NCBI GenBank assembly: GCA_964244885.1
Contig: CAXTKD010000031.1
Span: forward strand, 1 to 5,398
DNA from: CAXTKD01 sp964244885
GTDB lineage: Bacteria; Pseudomonadota; Alphaproteobacteria; Sphingomonadales; Sphingomonadaceae
Reading direction: 5' to 3'
Length of the DNA stretch: 5,398 bases
Shown here: piece after piece, positions 5,358 to 5,398 of the stretch
How positions within the stretch are numbered: position 1 is the stretch's first letter
Layout: each line of letters opens with the position of its first letter
Notes under the pieces: generated by a model
Databases searched by the model: none
What the model was told of the DNA's origin: nothing
The model's input: the letters and a program-made list of their open reading frames with translations, nothing else
Position numbers and translations under genes: made by a program

Positions 5358-5398
5358 CCCCGGCGCATCTGATCGAGCTCGATCGACTCGAACAGCGC
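5330..5398 (-). CDS. hpd: C-terminal end of 4-hydroxyphenylpyruvate dioxygenase (partial)
   Basis: The last 22 codons of a - strand gene enter from the right edge: ALFESIELDQMRRGV, then IPAKAEA and TGA at 5330-5332. The block ALFESIELDQMRRGV is the conserved C-terminal helix of bacterial 4-hydroxyphenylpyruvate dioxygenase, the non-haem iron enzyme that makes homogentisate from the tyrosine transamination product. Most relatives end shortly after RRGVL. Here the last seven residues are encoded by a dispersed repeat arm (ATTCCCGCGAAGG). The stop overlaps the hmgA GTG by 4 bases, so hpd is the preceding gene of the same operon and supplies HmgA's substrate. The metal ligands lie outside the window, so the call rests on this short helix plus context. 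Confidence 0.72.
   Translation of the reverse strand, partial: ALFESIELDQMRRGVIPAKAEA
5341..5345 (-). promoter_or_regulatory. Shine-Dalgarno for hmgA, within the repeat arm
   Basis: GAAGG on the - strand lies 7 bases before the GTG at 5333. It is part of the GCGAAGG portion of the repeat arm and supports the upstream GTG start over the internal GTG at 5226-5228. Confidence 0.5.

Noticed and set aside
3930..5372. 480-codon open frame on the + strand opposite hmgA
   Set aside because: It is the antisense of hmgA; its sequence is Arg/Ala/Val-rich low-complexity of the kind produced by high-GC antisense frames, and hmgA carries the conserved motifs.
1..5398. tRNA, rRNA, CRISPR array, transposase or toxin-antitoxin genes
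   Set aside because: I found no cloverleaf-like ends, no regularly spaced direct repeats and no transposase or toxin motifs in either strand.

Overview
The window is high-GC DNA, about 70% G+C over most of its length. It looks like an alphaproteobacterium, most likely a sphingomonad. That placement is inference from three things: the G+C content, the style of the HmgA and flavoprotein sequences, and two dispersed palindromic repeats of a kind common in those genomes. The theme is aromatic catabolism through homogentisate.

Left part, + strand (1-1960): the C-terminal end of an unidentified protein (possibly a metallo-beta-lactamase-fold hydrolase), then a complete class A FAD aromatic hydroxylase, then a 68-residue DUF2783 protein that overlaps the hydroxylase by 4 bases. 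The hydroxylase/small-protein pair resembles MhaA/MhaB, the two-component 3-hydroxyphenylacetate 6-hydroxylase that makes homogentisate.

Middle (1961-2203): the tail-to-tail gap between two converging gene sets, with no convincing terminator or gene.

Right part, - strand, read from the right edge: the last 22 codons of 4-hydroxyphenylpyruvate dioxygenase (hpd), then hmgA (homogentisate 1,2-dioxygenase, complete catalytic residues). A 16-codon stub follows that looks like the beginning of a deleted fumarylacetoacetate hydrolase gene. Next is a RibB-like protein lacking about 40 residues of its active-site region, and last an intact FAH-superfamily hydrolase. The joints hpd/hmgA, hmgA/stub and ribB-like/FAH each overlap by 4 bases (GTGA, ATGA, GTGA).

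Together the genes would feed homogentisate from tyrosine/4-hydroxyphenylpyruvate (Hpd) and perhaps from a monohydroxyphenylacetate (MhaAB-like), open the ring (HmgA), and cleave a downstream acylpyruvate-type product (FAH-family protein). No maleylacetoacetate isomerase or regulator lies in the window.

The most unusual points are these. A 32-bp perfect inverted repeat is inserted in frame into the N-terminus of hmgA. A second repeat arm supplies the C-terminus of Hpd and the ribosome-binding site of hmgA. The RibB-like gene is catalytically gutted yet still open. A canonical-looking fah start is left as a stub while a different FAH-family gene sits downstream.
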